DNA of 64,000 nucleotides from the NCBI RefSeq assembly GCF_958450345.1, contig NC_088780.1, positions 157,896,726 through 157,960,725 of the forward strand, in the 5' to 3' direction. The notes under the pieces were generated by a model. That model was not told the origin of the DNA. It ran no database searches and worked only from the letters and a program-made list of their open reading frames with translations. How positions within the stretch are numbered: the first letter of the stretch is position 1; each line of letters begins with the position of its first letter. Positions 10,757-24,283 of this stretch are shown piece by piece. The stretch is from Calliphora vicina (lineage: Eukaryota > Arthropoda > Insecta > Diptera > Calliphoridae). Position numbers and translations under genes: made by a program.

Positions 10757-12776
10757 CTACAAATTGTTCAAAATAAAAGCTAAAAGCTAATTTGAATGCC
10801 ACAGATTACACAGATATGAATCAGCTGGTTCTAGTAATATGACAGTAGAAAACAAACAAAACAAAATGTCAAAATGGTTGTGGTTTGGAAAGAGGAACAA
10901 ATATATATCACACTCGCTGCATATTGAACATTGTTATTTTTATCTTGCTCTGCAAATCACAACCATTGAAAAGTTGTGTCAGAACGTCAAAATAGTAATT
11001 TTTGAGAACTGTCATTTGTTTCATATCTGCCCAATACTATTTCATTTTTGTTGAATATATGAGGTGTGAAAATTAATAACATGGTTATTTTTTCTTTGAT
11101 TTGAATGTTTTATACATTAGAATAGGTCTATTTCAAATATTTAAAATTTTTTTAAGAAATTTTGTATGGGCATGGCCAAAGTACATACATACACACATAG
11201 ATTTTCATACTGTCACTCTTTTGAATTGTTGTCATTGTTAAGTATGTGTGTGTGTGAACGTATGTTTGTATGTATTCGTGTAATTATTGTTTAAAATTGA
11301 TTGCATTTGTCATATAAGGAGGCGTGAAATGTATTAAAAGTTATTGTCAAAATTTTTGATTGATTTTTAATGTTTAATTATAAACAATAATATAAATTAC
11401 TATATGTATCATAATGATAACAATAATGGCATACCTTAAGAGGGTGGTTCATTTGGCAAACGATTATTTTGTGATCACCTGTATATATTTTTTGAAATTT
11501 TTAAAGATTTCATTACTGTTGAAAATTAATACATACCAAGTACTAACACATTTAATTTAAATGTTTTAATATATTGTTTCTCTAATAAAACGTTTTATAA
11601 ATCTATATACATATTTAAGTAAGTAGCAAGTCACTTACTTGACTACTTATGTATACAAAATTCTAAATACAACATTTCTAAATATTTAAAACTGTATTCA
11701 ATATGTTAAACATTTATGTTTATTTAATCTGCTTTAAACTGTAAACAATCACTTAAAACAAACAATATCTCAAAAAATTATTGAACCAGATAATCTCAGT
11801 ACATATGTTTGTGATTATTATTGATAAAATTGATTGAAATTGATTACATTTTTCAAATACTTTAATATATTACATCTTTTAGAAATTATAAAGAAAATTG
11901 CTAACAAATAACTCTGTTTCAAAATCTCTCCATCCATCCAACCAACCATCTTTTTCACCACAACTACTCACTAAACAAAACTAATAACTTTTTATACTTG
12001 TAATAAAAACACTTTTTCAAATTTTATAACAAAAATATGAAACATGACAAACATTTTGTCTTCAAAACTTCCACACTAAAAAAACTCAACATTTTGTTTT
12101 TGCGTTTTGTGACAAAGCAAAGAAAGTAACATACGAGCAAAAAAAACTAATAACAATTTAAGATAAATCACGTCTTTTTAAAATAAAAGAACAAAATAAT
12201 AAGATCTACTATATACTACTTATACGTCTGTATGAAAAGCAAAAAGAAAAAAAATTTAACGTAATGTTGGCAACTTGCACTGAATGCAGTGATGGTTGAG
12301 GTTACTTGCTTGTATGATTTAGTTTTTTTGTGTTCCACTACCATCCCCAAACCCCAGTTTCTTAACAGACGCAAATATATCCATATACAATTACACTTTC
12401 TCCCCTTAATATCCAGAGGTTGCATGCAAGTATGAATATGTAAGTTAATAAGTGTATGAATGCGTATATATGTTTTACATACACATTCATAGATACATTT
12501 ATATGTGTGTATGTATTACATTACCAAGCAAAAGTAAACTGTAACTAAAAAATAAAAACAATGAAGAGAAAAAACATAAAATTAAAATTAAATTTTATTT
12601 TCTTACTTGTGTCGGTGCTTGTAGTTGTCTTAACTTTTTTGTTTTACCATCAATCATAAAATAGGTAGCATATTCATTTTATCTTTATGTATGAAACAGT
12701 AAAATATTGCAATTTCACTAATCTATTTATGTAATTATTTACAAAATGTAAATAATAAGATCTTGAATTTTACCAA
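10757..12776. other. AT-rich non-coding stretch
   Basis: Contains ACATACATACACACA- and TGTGTGTG-like runs (about 11185-11260, 12440-12510). ORFs at 10839-11054 (plus) and 12216-12425 (minus) show no protein-like composition. Nothing recognised. Confidence 0.5.
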
Positions 12777-15700
12777 GACTATGACTAGACTATGACTAGA
12801 CTATGACTAGACTATGACTAGACTATGACTAGACTATGACTAGACTATGACTAGACTATGACTAGACTATGACTAGACTATGACTAGACTATGACTAGAC
12901 TATGACTAGACTATGACTAGACTATGACTAGACTATGACTAGACTATGACTAGACTATGACTAGACTATGACTAGACTATGACTAGACTATGACTAGACT
13001 ATGACTAGACTATGACTAGACTATGACTAGACTATGACTAGACTATGACTAGACTATGACTAGACTATGACTAGACTATGACTAGACTATGACTAGACTA
13101 TGACTAGACTATGACTAGACTATGACTAGACTATGACTAGACTATGACTAGACTATGACTAGACTATGACTAGACTATGACTAGACTATGACTAGACTAT
13201 GACTAGACTATGACTAGACTATGACTAGACTATGACTAGACTATGACTAGACTATGACTAGACTATGACTAGACTATGACTAGACTATGACTAGACTATG
13301 ACTAGACTATGACTAGACTATGACTAGACTATGACTAGACTATGACTAGACTATGACTAGACTATGACTAGACTATGACTAGACTATGACTAGACTATGA
13401 CTAGACTATGACTAGACTATGACTAGACTATGACTAGACTATGACTAGACTATGACTAGACTATGACTAGACTATGACTAGACTATGACTAGACTATGAC
13501 TAGACTATGACTAGACTATGACTAGACTATGACTAGACTATGACTAGACTATGACTAGACTATGACTAGACTATGACTAGACTATGACTAGACTATGACT
13601 AGACTATGACTAGACTATGACTAGACTATGACTAGACTATGACTAGACTATGACTAGACTATGACTAGACTATGACTAGACTATGACTAGACTATGACTA
13701 GACTATGACTAGACTATGACTAGACTATGACTAGACTATGACTAGACTATGACTAGACTATGACTAGACTATGACTAGACTATGACTAGACTATGACTAG
13801 ACTATGACTAGACTATGACTAGACTATGACTAGACTATGACTAGACTATGACTAGACTATGACTAGACTATGACTAGACTATGACTAGACTATGACTAGA
13901 CTATGACTAGACTATGACTAGACTATGACTAGACTATGACTAGACTATGACTAGACTATGACTAGACTATGACTAGACTATGACTAGACTATGACTAGAC
14001 TATGACTAGACTATGACTAGACTATGACTAGACTATGACTAGACTATGACTAGACTATGACTAGACTATGACTAGACTATGACTAGACTATGACTAGACT
14101 ATGACTAGACTATGACTAGACTATGACTAGACTATGACTAGACTATGACTAGACTATGACTAGACTATGACTAGACTATGACTAGACTATGACTAGACTA
14201 TGACTAGACTATGACTAGACTATGACTAGACTATGACTAGACTATGACTAGACTATGACTAGACTATGACTAGACTATGACTAGACTATGACTAGACTAT
14301 GACTAGACTATGACTAGACTATGACTAGACTATGACTAGACTATGACTAGACTATGACTAGACTATGACTAGACTATGACTAGACTATGACTAGACTATG
14401 ACTAGACTATGACTAGACTATGACTAGACTATGACTAGACTATGACTAGACTATGACTAGACTATGACTAGACTATGACTAGACTATGACTAGACTATGA
14501 CTAGACTATGACTAGACTATGACTAGACTATGACTAGACTATGACTAGACTATGACTAGACTATGACTAGACTATGACTAGACTATGACTAGACTATGAC
14601 TAGACTATGACTAGACTATGACTAGACTATGACTAGACTATGACTAGACTATGACTAGACTATGACTAGACTATGACTAGACTATGACTAGACTATGACT
14701 AGACTATGACTAGACTATGACTAGACTATGACTAGACTATGACTAGACTATGACTAGACTATGACTAGACTATGACTAGACTATGACTAGACTATGACTA
14801 GACTATGACTAGACTATGACTAGACTATGACTAGACTATGACTAGACTATGACTAGACTATGACTAGACTATGACTAGACTATGACTAGACTATGACTAG
14901 ACTATGACTAGACTATGACTAGACTATGACTAGACTATGACTAGACTATGACTAGACTATGACTAGACTATGACTAGACTATGACTAGACTATGACTAGA
15001 CTATGACTAGACTATGACTAGACTATGACTAGACTATGACTAGACTATGACTAGACTATGACTAGACTATGACTAGACTATGACTAGACTATGACTAGAC
15101 TATGACTAGACTATGACTAGACTATGACTAGACTATGACTAGACTATGACTAGACTATGACTAGACTATGACTAGACTATGACTAGACTATGACTAGACT
15201 ATGACTAGACTATGACTAGACTATGACTAGACTATGACTAGACTATGACTAGACTATGACTAGACTATGACTAGACTATGACTAGACTATGACTAGACTA
15301 TGACTAGACTATGACTAGACTATGACTAGACTATGACTAGACTATGACTAGACTATGACTAGACTATGACTAGACTATGACTAGACTATGACTAGACTAT
15401 GACTAGACTATGACTAGACTATGACTAGAATATGACTAGACTATGACTAGACTATGACTAGAATATGACTAGACTATGACTAGACTATGACTAGACTATG
15501 ACTAGACTATGACTAGACTATGACTAGAATATGACTAGACTATGACTAGACTATGACTAGACTATGACTAGACTATGACTAGACTATGACTAGACTATGA
15601 CTAGACTATGACTAGACTATGACTAGACTATGACTAGACTATGACTAGACTATGACTAGACTATGACTAGACTATGACTAGACTATGACTAGACTATGAC

Positions 15701-16771
15701 TAGACTATGACTAGACTATGACTAGACTATGACTAGACTATGACTAGACTATGACTAGACTATGACTAGACTATGACTAGACTATGACTAGACTATGACT
15801 AGACTATGACTAGACTATGACTAGACTATGACTAGACTATGACTAGACTATGACTAGACTATGACTAGACTATGACTAGACTATGACTAGACTATGACTA
15901 GACTATGACTAGACTATGACTAGACTATGACTAGACTATGACTAGACTATGACTAGACTATGACTAGACTATGACTAGACTATGACTAGACTATGACTAG
16001 ACTATGACTAGACTATGACTAGACTATGACTAGACTATGACTAGACTATGACTAGACTATGACTAGACTATGACTAGACTATGACTAGACTATGACTAGA
16101 CTATGACTAGACTATGACTAGACTATGACTAGACTATGACTAGACTATGACTAGACTATGACTAGACTATGACTAGACTATGACTAGACTATGACTAGAC
16201 TATGACTAGACTATGACTAGACTATGACTAGACTATGACTAGACTATGACTAGACTATGACTAGACTATGACTAGACTATGACTAGACTATGACTAGACT
16301 ATGACTAGACTATGACTAGACTATGACTAGACTATGACTAGACTATGGCTAGACTATGACTAGACTATGACTAGACTATGACTAGACTATGACTAGACTA
16401 TGGCTAGACTATGACTAGACTATGACTAGACTATGACTAGACTATGACTAGACTATGACTAGACTATGACTAGACTATGACTAGACTATGACTAGACTAT
16501 GACTAGACTATGACTAGACTATGACTAGACTATGACTAGACTATGACTAGACTATGACTAGACTATGACTAGACTATGACTAGACTATGACTAGACTATG
16601 ACTAGACTATGACTAGACTATGACTAGACTATGACTAGACTATGACTAGACTATGACTAGACTATGACTAGACTATGACTAGACTATGACTAGACTATGA
16701 CTAGACTATGACTAGACTATGACTAGACTATGACTAGACTATGACTAGACTATGACTAGACTATGACTAGA
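12777..16771. repeat. 4-kb satellite of 11-bp unit ATGACTAGACT (about 363 copies)
   Basis: An unbroken head-to-tail array of an 11-bp unit, 3995 bp long. The unit phase at 12781 is identical at 13441, 14101, 14761, 15421, 16081 and 16741, so there is no net insertion or deletion in 3960 bp. Only five base substitutions were seen: C to A at 15430, 15463 and 15529, and A to G at 16348 and 16403. All are spaced by whole units (33, 66 and 55 bp) and confined to the right third. The unit carries stop codons, so the array is non-coding. The flanks, TTTACCAA and ATTTAATGACC, show no TE ends. Confidence 0.97.
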
Positions 16772-18129
16772 TTTAATGACCAAAGTAGGTAAATGTAAAG
16801 TCATGTATGCCTGTTGCTATATTTTTATAGTTTTTCCTTTTATATCCTCTTATTGCAGTATATGTTTTTTGTTTGCTGTATGTGTGTATAGTGCAGTATT
16901 TGTAAAATATATAAATTTAATTTTAAAGTTGTTGGTTTTTGCCACATGACGACTTGGCTTATCGTTTTTTGCATTATTGTTTTTGTATTTTATTTGTTTT
17001 TAAATACCCTACAGCAGGCAGTAATTAAATGTTGATATCTATGATAGACTAAGCTAGCAACAATCATTTGAAAATAAAACGTATTATCTTTGTATATATT
17101 CTAGCATACAGAGCTGCTGTTGTAAAACTTAATTAAATTTTTTTTTACATTTTTGTAAACAGATTTTCTTAATAATTTAATTAAAGCCCCATATGGTCGT
17201 TCTGAATCCATCATAATTTTCTCATTTCTTGCTTGTGCGAGCAAGTATTTTTTACGGCTTTTTTTATTTGTGAAGTGAAATTACGAAAACAAAAAATAAA
17301 AATAAGAAAAAAATCCTTTATTGTTTTATATTCCTGAGTCGCAGCTGCAACTTTTTAAAATGTTGTGACAAGTTTGTTTCTTCTCTTTGTTTTTGTTTTA
17401 TTTGTTGCCTTTCCTTATTTGTTTTTTTCGTCTTGAGCTTCAAATTATTTTCTTTATTTTGCTTTTAGTTTGTACAAGTATAAATACATAGTTATTGTAG
17501 TTGTAGTTGGTATGTATTCATAATTTTTATTGGACTTTTTCAAAGTTAAACCTACATTATTATTAGTATAAATAATATTAAGGAAAGAAACAACAATCTT
17601 TGTTTTTACTCAAGTAGACTCTTGCAAACAAACATATACTACACACACACCCATGTATGTATGAATGAGTATTATGAAGATATATTGCAGTACAACATTT
17701 GCTGCAGTCAAGTGATGTCATTTAAAAAAGATGTGATTTTCTTTAAAAAACAAAAAAATTAAATCAAGTTGAAGTTTTGTAGTTCAAAAAAAAAATACTC
17801 TGTAAGTATAATGTGGATGTTAAACTTATTCTGTCTAAATTGATCCATTTAAAAACTATTTATTTTTTTAGGTTATTTTTTTACGTTTGCCAAGTTTACT
17901 TGATTAAAATTAGATTTTTGTGTAATATTTTGTAAATTATTAAAAGGCTTTTTTAATTTATTTATTGTCATCAGAATTTCGGTCTCACAAATTTCGTTCT
18001 GCTTATCCATAAATACAAATGGTATTGATTGCGTAAAATACTTGTTCATTTAATAACTTATATGTCATTTTGAAGGTTACATATCTATCATTTATTCCCT
18101 ATTATTTATTGAACAAATTTTGTTATAAC
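16772..18129. other. AT-rich non-coding stretch
   Basis: T-rich and A-rich tracts with a few ACACACAC/TATGTATG runs (17640-17665). No ORF above background and no recognised repeat. Confidence 0.5.
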
Positions 18130-18545
18130 GAATCGTCATATGCAAGAAGTTTGGCTCTACTTTTTAAATTTGGAAAAAAGTGCGGCTGAAGCACTACGAT
18201 TGCTCACCAAAGCTTATGGTGAATGTGTTTCATCGCTTTTGATGGTGTATGTCTGAAATGCTGTTTGAACGCTATAAAAAATTATTTTTGCACCGAGTCA
18301 TTACTTGCAATGAAAAATGGTTCCATTACGATAACCCAAAGCGTAAGAGATCGTATGTGAAGCCCGAACCAGCCCAACCGACACCAAAGCCAAATAAGCT
18401 TGCCGCGAAGGAAATTCTCTATATTTGGTGAGGGCAAAAGTGTCATATCTACCAGACCATCACAGGAAACCTGTGCCGAATCCTACTGAGTCATTTGAAG
18501 CAAGCATTGGCCGAAAATATTTTGCTTGGCCGTACATCAAGGGAA
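18130..18545 (+). pseudogene. mariner transposase relic with large internal deletion
   Basis: Reading from 18135: HMQEVWLYFLNLEKSAAEAL followed by RLLTKAYGECV is the N-terminal DNA-binding region of mariner. About 60 codons are then missing, and the frame resumes as MSEMLFERYKKLFLHRVITC followed by NEKWFHYDNPKRKRS (18249-18431). The conserved catalytic motif TCDEKW has become TCNEKW, so the first catalytic Asp is lost. The downstream pieces GNLC and ALAENILLGRTSR (about 18465-18545) match the next conserved block. It is dead by both deletion and active-site loss. No TIRs are visible at its edges. Confidence 0.8.
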
Positions 18546-19827
18546 ATAGTGTCCTTACAGTCCAAAAATATATTTAAAATTCGTTTTCAGTTTATAAGTT
18601 TATTAAATTTTCACTTTATGTCCTTTTACTTTCTGCTCATTCCTAAACAAAATGCTGTACAATTATAAAATATGCCAAATTTCTGTGTATGGCAGCTGCA
18701 AAACATTTAAGGTAAGATTTATTCATCTAAACACTCCCCAAAAATTTCTCATTCCATTGTAAATATCAAACTCAAACGAATTGCCTTCATAATATCAAAA
18801 ACTCAAAACTCAATATATCATTTTAAATCATTTCCTTTTTGGCGGTTGTAATATTGAAATAATGTTTTAATAACTTGCAAACATTATTTTAAGGATTCCC
18901 CAAACACACATTAGTGAAATGTTACTATTGCTGGTTTTACTTTGTTTGTTTTTAAGGAAGTAAACATTTTGCAATTTTTTTTTTAATTCATAATCATGTT
19001 GAAAGGAATAGAAATCATTATTATTTCTAAAATAACAAATACACAGACTCACATACATAAATGTATGTTGTAACAAAAGTATCTTTGATTTCAGTTTCCT
19101 TTCAGTTTGAATTATGATTCCCTTTTGACTCATTTCGTATTTTATACTTTTTTTTCCATTTGCTTTTGTTTTTAATATTGTAGTATTCAGTTTTTTGTTT
19201 TCGCCGTTTAACTCAATATTTCAACACATTGTGTGCTTTTTTTCTGGTTTACTTTTGTTTTCGTTCCTCTTTTACAAATCACTATTTGCAAGTTACAAGT
19301 TGCTTTATTGTAAAATTATACGATTTCTTTGTTCTAAAATCTAAAAATATAAAAATCCATATTTTTTTCTCTTTTTTTTGCACTTCCTTCGAGTTATTTT
19401 TATTCCTTTGAGTTGCTAGTCTTCTCTTTTCTACTTTTTTTTTTTTTTGTAATTCGCAGTCATGCAAGTGCATGCTTTTGTGTTGCTGCTATATGGTTTC
19501 CAGTGTTGGTGTGAGAGTGTATGTGTTTGCTTTGCAATTTTATCCAGTCATGTTAAACCGAATAATATTTAGCGAGTAAAAAAATTTCATGTAGTAGTGC
19601 CGCTTTTGGTACGATAACACTCCTCTGGTAGTGCAGATACATACACCGTTTAGAAATAAAACTTAAAATTTATAAATTATCATTTAAATAAAGTTTTTAA
19701 AATAAAAATTATATGTATATAAAAATAATCGTTATTTTTTTATTTATTAAAAAATAATAAATTTTAATATTTATTAAAGTTATTTTAAATAAAAAGTACA
19801 ATTACATTAAATAGTGAAAAAACCTAA
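18546..19827. other. AT-rich non-coding stretch
   Basis: Poly-T and poly-pyrimidine tracts (19150-19455) make spurious ORFs on both strands at 18867-19133 and 19229-19473. No motif supports a gene. Confidence 0.5.
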
Positions 19828-19943
19828 CCCCCATATGCATAAACAATTTTTAAATTTATAAAAGGTTTATAAAACAAAAGTTCCATACAAAATCTGTTTT
19901 ATAAACCTTTGATAAATTCATAAACTGTTGATGCATATGGGGA
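19828..19943. mobile_element. 116-bp palindromic MITE, TAA target duplication
   Basis: CCCCCATATGCATAAAC at the left mirrors GTTGATGCATATGGGGA at the right. The arms continue inward through AATTTATAAAAGGTTTATAA and its inverse, so almost the whole element is a hairpin. It is flanked by TAA on both sides (19825-19827 and 19944-19946), consistent with the 3-bp TWA targets known for PIF/Harbinger elements. A diverged half copy lies at 34838-34885. Confidence 0.75.
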
Positions 19944-20347
19944 TAATTCTTTATTTAAATTTGTAAATTTAAACGTATACTTAATTATTAAGTCGCTCTT
20001 TATATGTTACTTATGCGTACAGTATTCTGTGACACCTAAAATTATGCTATAGATTTAAACAATTAAAATAAAGTTGGTGCGTTCAGAAACATTTTTTTGG
20101 AAATAAATCGGTATCTCAGGAACTATTAGAGATATCATTACGAAATTTAACACGGTGGAAGCTGAGGTGTTTTCGAGTTGATTAACATTTGTTAAGCTGC
20201 CTAGTGCTAATGGGAACCGGTGCGTGGCACCTCAAAATTGGTCAAATCGGGTCTCAAATTTTTAAAGAAATCTCTAAAAATCCATCCAAAAATCAAATAT
20301 AAATTGTCCTTGAGAAGATCTACAAAAATACGCTTGCATGTATAGTA
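19944..20347. repeat. Moderately GC-richer dispersed repeat, left part
   Basis: From about 20080 the sequence (TTTTTTTGGAAATAAATC, then GGTATCTCAGGAAC) changes composition from the flanking AT-rich DNA. It shares its start with 43435-43470. It appears interrupted by the TIR element at 20348-21301 and resumes at 21302. Confidence 0.45.
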
Positions 20348-21301
20348 GGGTGGCCCTTAATAAACGAAAGTTGGATTTTGGCCATTCTCACCCTCCAGTT
20401 TGGTGAACATTAGTAAAAAAATCATCCTGAAAGTTTTGAGATGCATCTACAAGGGGAAAAAAATGCATTTTTTTCAGTTTTTGTAAAAATTTTGCCATTA
20501 AAAAATTACTTTTGCAATTTAATTTAAAAGAATCGAAATATGTACGTAATTGTGGTTCTAATGAGATATAAAAATCAGAAATTGGTCAAAAAATGTTAAA
20601 GTTATTAATAATTCGCCAGGCCATTATCGTGTCTCAGGCAACTAGAACAAGAAAGGTAGGAACAAAATTAACACATTTTGATAAATATTAAAATAAAAGC
20701 TCATTTTTACTTAAAATATGTCCATATTTACTTGTATATGAGTTTTTGTCTTCGTAGGATACCTTTAACCTATTCTTAGGTATGCACAAAAAAATAAAAT
20801 TTTTTTAACGACAGTTTCAAAACTCCATTTTCAAATTTTTAAAAATGTTGTTAAACAAATTTCAGAATTTTTTGATCATCTCATTGGGATTTATTAAGAA
20901 CATAATAGGGAATAAAAATGTGAAAAAGTTATGAAAATATCTTTTATAGTTTTTCCGTACCTGCGATTTAAATTTTGAAATTTTCAAGAAAAACCAATTA
21001 TTTGGAAATTTTTTTGGCGAATGAGCTCTATTTCCTTACTCTTATGAATTTTAAGCAAAACTTATTCAGAATATTATAGTCCAGACAATTCTAAATATAT
21101 TCTGAAACTTTTACTAAAATCGGAAAACGTTAACCTTTAAATCGTGAAGGTCAAAAGTCAAATTTTTCAATATTTGGAATTTCTCTTGGAACACCAACCG
21201 ATTTACCTAAAATTTTTTCAGTATGATTTTTTTACCAATGTTCACCAAACTGGTGGGGTGAGAATGGCCAAAATCCAACTTTCGTTTATTAAGGGCCACC
21301 C
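20348..21301. mobile_element. 954-bp long-TIR element, TA target duplication
   Basis: The left end GGGTGGCCCTTAATAAACGA and its exact inverse at the right end are the tips of a TIR of about 85 bp (through TTGGCCATTCTCACC, TTGGTGAACATT and ATGATTTTTTTAC equivalents). TA flanks both sides (20346-20347, 21302-21303), as in Tc1/mariner-type insertions. There is no coding sequence. The interior (CAATTTAATTTAAAAGAATC, GTGTCTCAGGC, CTAGAACAAGAAA and following) is closely repeated at 56090-56760 inside the element 55937-57431. The tips of the two elements differ, so they share interior but not ends. Confidence 0.85.
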
Positions 21302-22620
21302 TAATGTATAGGTTATCTCCATTAGTTGAAGAGATATTTCGATTTAGTGATTTATTTTTATAAATTTTGCTCGATCTTTAGATCGTTAGATATTGGGGCC
21401 TACGGAGGGTCGAAGTTTTTGTTTGAAGAGTGCCGGCATGAATATTGTGGTACTGGGTCTAAAAGCAAAGTGCTGAAAATTTGAGCCAAATCAGACAACG
21501 ATTTCGTGACGCGCATCGATGTCAAAGGTCAGATAGATGCAAAATTTTACTATTTATATTAAATAAATTTGTGAAACATGCTGCATTATTTTACAGAAAT
21601 ATGTAAATTTATTTATATTAATGAAAATTCAGTAAAAAAAATTTTTACCTTTGGGTCAAAATGACCCACAAACTGTTTTATCGCTAAATTTCGGAAAAAA
21701 TGCAATTCAGTTTTTGTAAAAATTACTTTTGCAATTGAATGCAAAAATAATCGAGATCTGTATATAACTATCGTTCTAATGAGATATAAATGACAAAAAC
21801 TTTAAGTACAATCTATTCAGAATATTATAGTCCAGGTAATTCTAAATTTAGTTAGAACGTTTTACAGAAATCAGAAAACGTTAATCCTTAAATCGTGTAG
21901 GTCTAACTAAGGTCAAATATTTCAATATTTGGAATTTCTCATAGAAAGATATCGAAATGTTATATATTTTTGGGCCGATTTTGATGAAACTTAAGAAAAA
22001 TATAACACAAAGTCTATTATTTGTAATAGCAGCTCAAAAATAGAAATTATCCCTTAATGGCACTTCGGAATTTGACCTCTTTTTTATCAAAATTTCAACT
22101 TTGGACAACATGTTCTAAAATCCCAAATCTGGGATCAGAAAACGGAAAACAGCTTTGGAAGTCTTGATGTGTTCCCTATCTATCCCTAAAGTATTTTTCC
22201 AGCCCTAAAGGAAATGTGGACCCTATGGGCAATATTGTAAAAAATACCATTTTTGGAGTTTTCGCCTCAATTTTTAAGAATTGCGGTATTCCCTTTGACA
22301 AGTTTTTTTACGCTTTGTTATTTAGAGTGAAAAATTTAAAAAAAAGTTGAAAACTTCATTGTGTTTTGTTACATATTACATATTTATTGAGTTTCTAAAA
22401 CTAAACTTGATATCAAAATTTTAATAGGATTGCAAATATTAGAACAATTTGATCCACATTTACTCTGAACTAACTTTTCTGTCTAGTTAAGTTAATTTTT
22501 GGTCTTACAAAAATAATTCAAAATAAATCAATATATCAATTGGCTTCAAAAATATGCCACTTCGGATGAGGAACAAACAAATTGCCACGTGTTTAAAAAT
22601 ATCTTACTTGTAAAAATATC
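21302..22620. repeat. Dispersed repeat, right part (TTTGACAAG family, copy A)
   Basis: The segment 21700-22060 is homologous to 56690-56900 (ATTATAGTCCAGGTAATT, then CAATATTTGGAATTT, GATGAAACTTAAGAAAAATA). The segment 22070-22390 matches 37885-38110 and 43485-43610 (GAATTTGACC, AGCTTTGGAA, AGGAAATGTGG, TTTGACAAG). The palindrome GGGTCAAAATGACCC occurs near 21654. No coding frame. Confidence 0.6.
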
Positions 22621-24283
22621 TTATTAAAATTGCATTTTTTTGTATAAAAAAAATTTAAAAAATCCAAAAAGCTGTAAAATAAAAAAAATCATATATAAAT
22701 TTTATCAAAATTGCATTTTTTGAATTTTTTTTATATATTATTTTAAAATCTCATAAATAAATCATATTTTTTTTTTGGCATAAATTTGCTCACTACAAAA
22801 TATATTTTAAAAATAATTGCAAACAAAATATTATTTTTCTTATATCTCGCTGCTATTAAGACATAAATTATTGGAAAACATTTTAAATTGAAATTGAAAT
22901 ATGCATTGATTTAGATTTAATTTTCGATTAGTATTATGTTCAACTAAACATTGCTTTACAATATCACAATTGCTTTAAATTTGGCATAAATTTCATCAAA
23001 TATTTACAGCAAAAGCTGTACAAGTATATGGTGTAAATTTTTATAGAATATTATCTTTGAATGATTTGTGTTTTTGGTGTGTGTGTGGTATAATACGTAA
23101 AATGTCTTAAATGAACTCATTTGTTAGAAAATAATGCCATCACAAATGTTTGTGTGCATAAGTATCTTTTGCATGCAAGTATGTACATAAGTATTCAACA
23201 AAACGTTGAAATGTTGAATATTGCAAAAGTGCACAGAGAATAGAAAGAAGTACGAGTATTATAACAACCAACGTACATACATACATAGCAAGTATTATCT
23301 ATGATTGTAGTCAAGGTTTCGAGGTATTAAAACATTGTTATCCTGGGGAATTGGAGCATTATTATAAATAATGCAATGCTTAAAATGTGTGGTTATTGAT
23401 AATTAAGCCCGTTAGATAAAAAATCATGATTTACTCAACAAAATGGGGTTTTTAGTTGTTCAGCATAATATGAAAACCATCAACTAACAAATAATGAAGG
23501 GAATTTATTTAAATAAAATATAAGGAAAGTGTAGCCATAAAAGTGACAGTTGGTTGTAATGATATCATGTTATTATTATTATAAATTAAGTACCAAACAT
23601 ATAATTATTTTCTTATTAAATTTTTCTTTGAAATCCAGATATGTTTTTTTTCAAATATAAAAACTATATTATTATTTTCTAGGAAATATATAGCAATTTA
23701 CACAAAAACAAATTGTAACAATTATCTCTTCAAGTATTTTTTTGCTTCTGTTTAAATTTGTTTTCTTTACATATTTGAAATTCATGGTAAAAGTAAATTT
23801 ATTTCGATTAAAGCTTGATTAATTGAAATCCAATAAATTTTCCAGGAAAATCTCTTAGCTTTGACTTTATCCTTTCACATTTCTTTAAACTTTTTGCCAT
23901 CGTCAGACACATTTAACAAATAGAGATAAAGAATAAGTTGGATTGAACAAAAAACTTGTCTATAAAGCGCAAAAAAACAAAGAACTGTTTAAATAAGTAA
24001 TTAATTTGTCATGCCATCAAAATAATCTTAAAACATTTTAAAATTTTAAGACATATTTTTTTACGTTTTTTTCCTATACTTTTCTACAACTCCCTCCCCC
24101 TCTCTTATTTAGTCTTTGCATAACTTAAGGCGTACAAATAATTTATCCTTTAGCCCGTAGAGTGGGATGGAGGAGTGAAGTTGTAAGGGAAAACAAAACA
24201 TTAGTAAGGCAAATTACTGTCAGACATTAGGCTCAGAAAATGAAAGTTGGTAAATTTTTAGGTTATGATCATGGTATAAACAT
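22621..24283. other. AT-rich non-coding stretch
   Basis: Extended A/T tracts (22620-22760), small TG and ACATAC runs near 23080 and 23275. The last ~30 bp (GGTATAAACAT near 24273) look like a decayed start of the 19-bp array. Nothing else. Confidence 0.5.

Noticed and set aside
10839..11054. Plus-strand ORF of 71 codons after the mariner relic
   Set aside because: No similarity to transposase or any domain; composition matches translated AT-rich DNA.
12777..16771. Telomeric or centromeric identity of the 11-bp satellite
   Set aside because: Flies lack short telomerase repeats and nothing in the flanks indicates a centromere; the unit alone cannot decide this.
19430..19460. Splice-acceptor-like polypyrimidine tract followed by CAG
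   Set aside because: Such tracts are frequent by chance in T-rich DNA; no coding exon follows.
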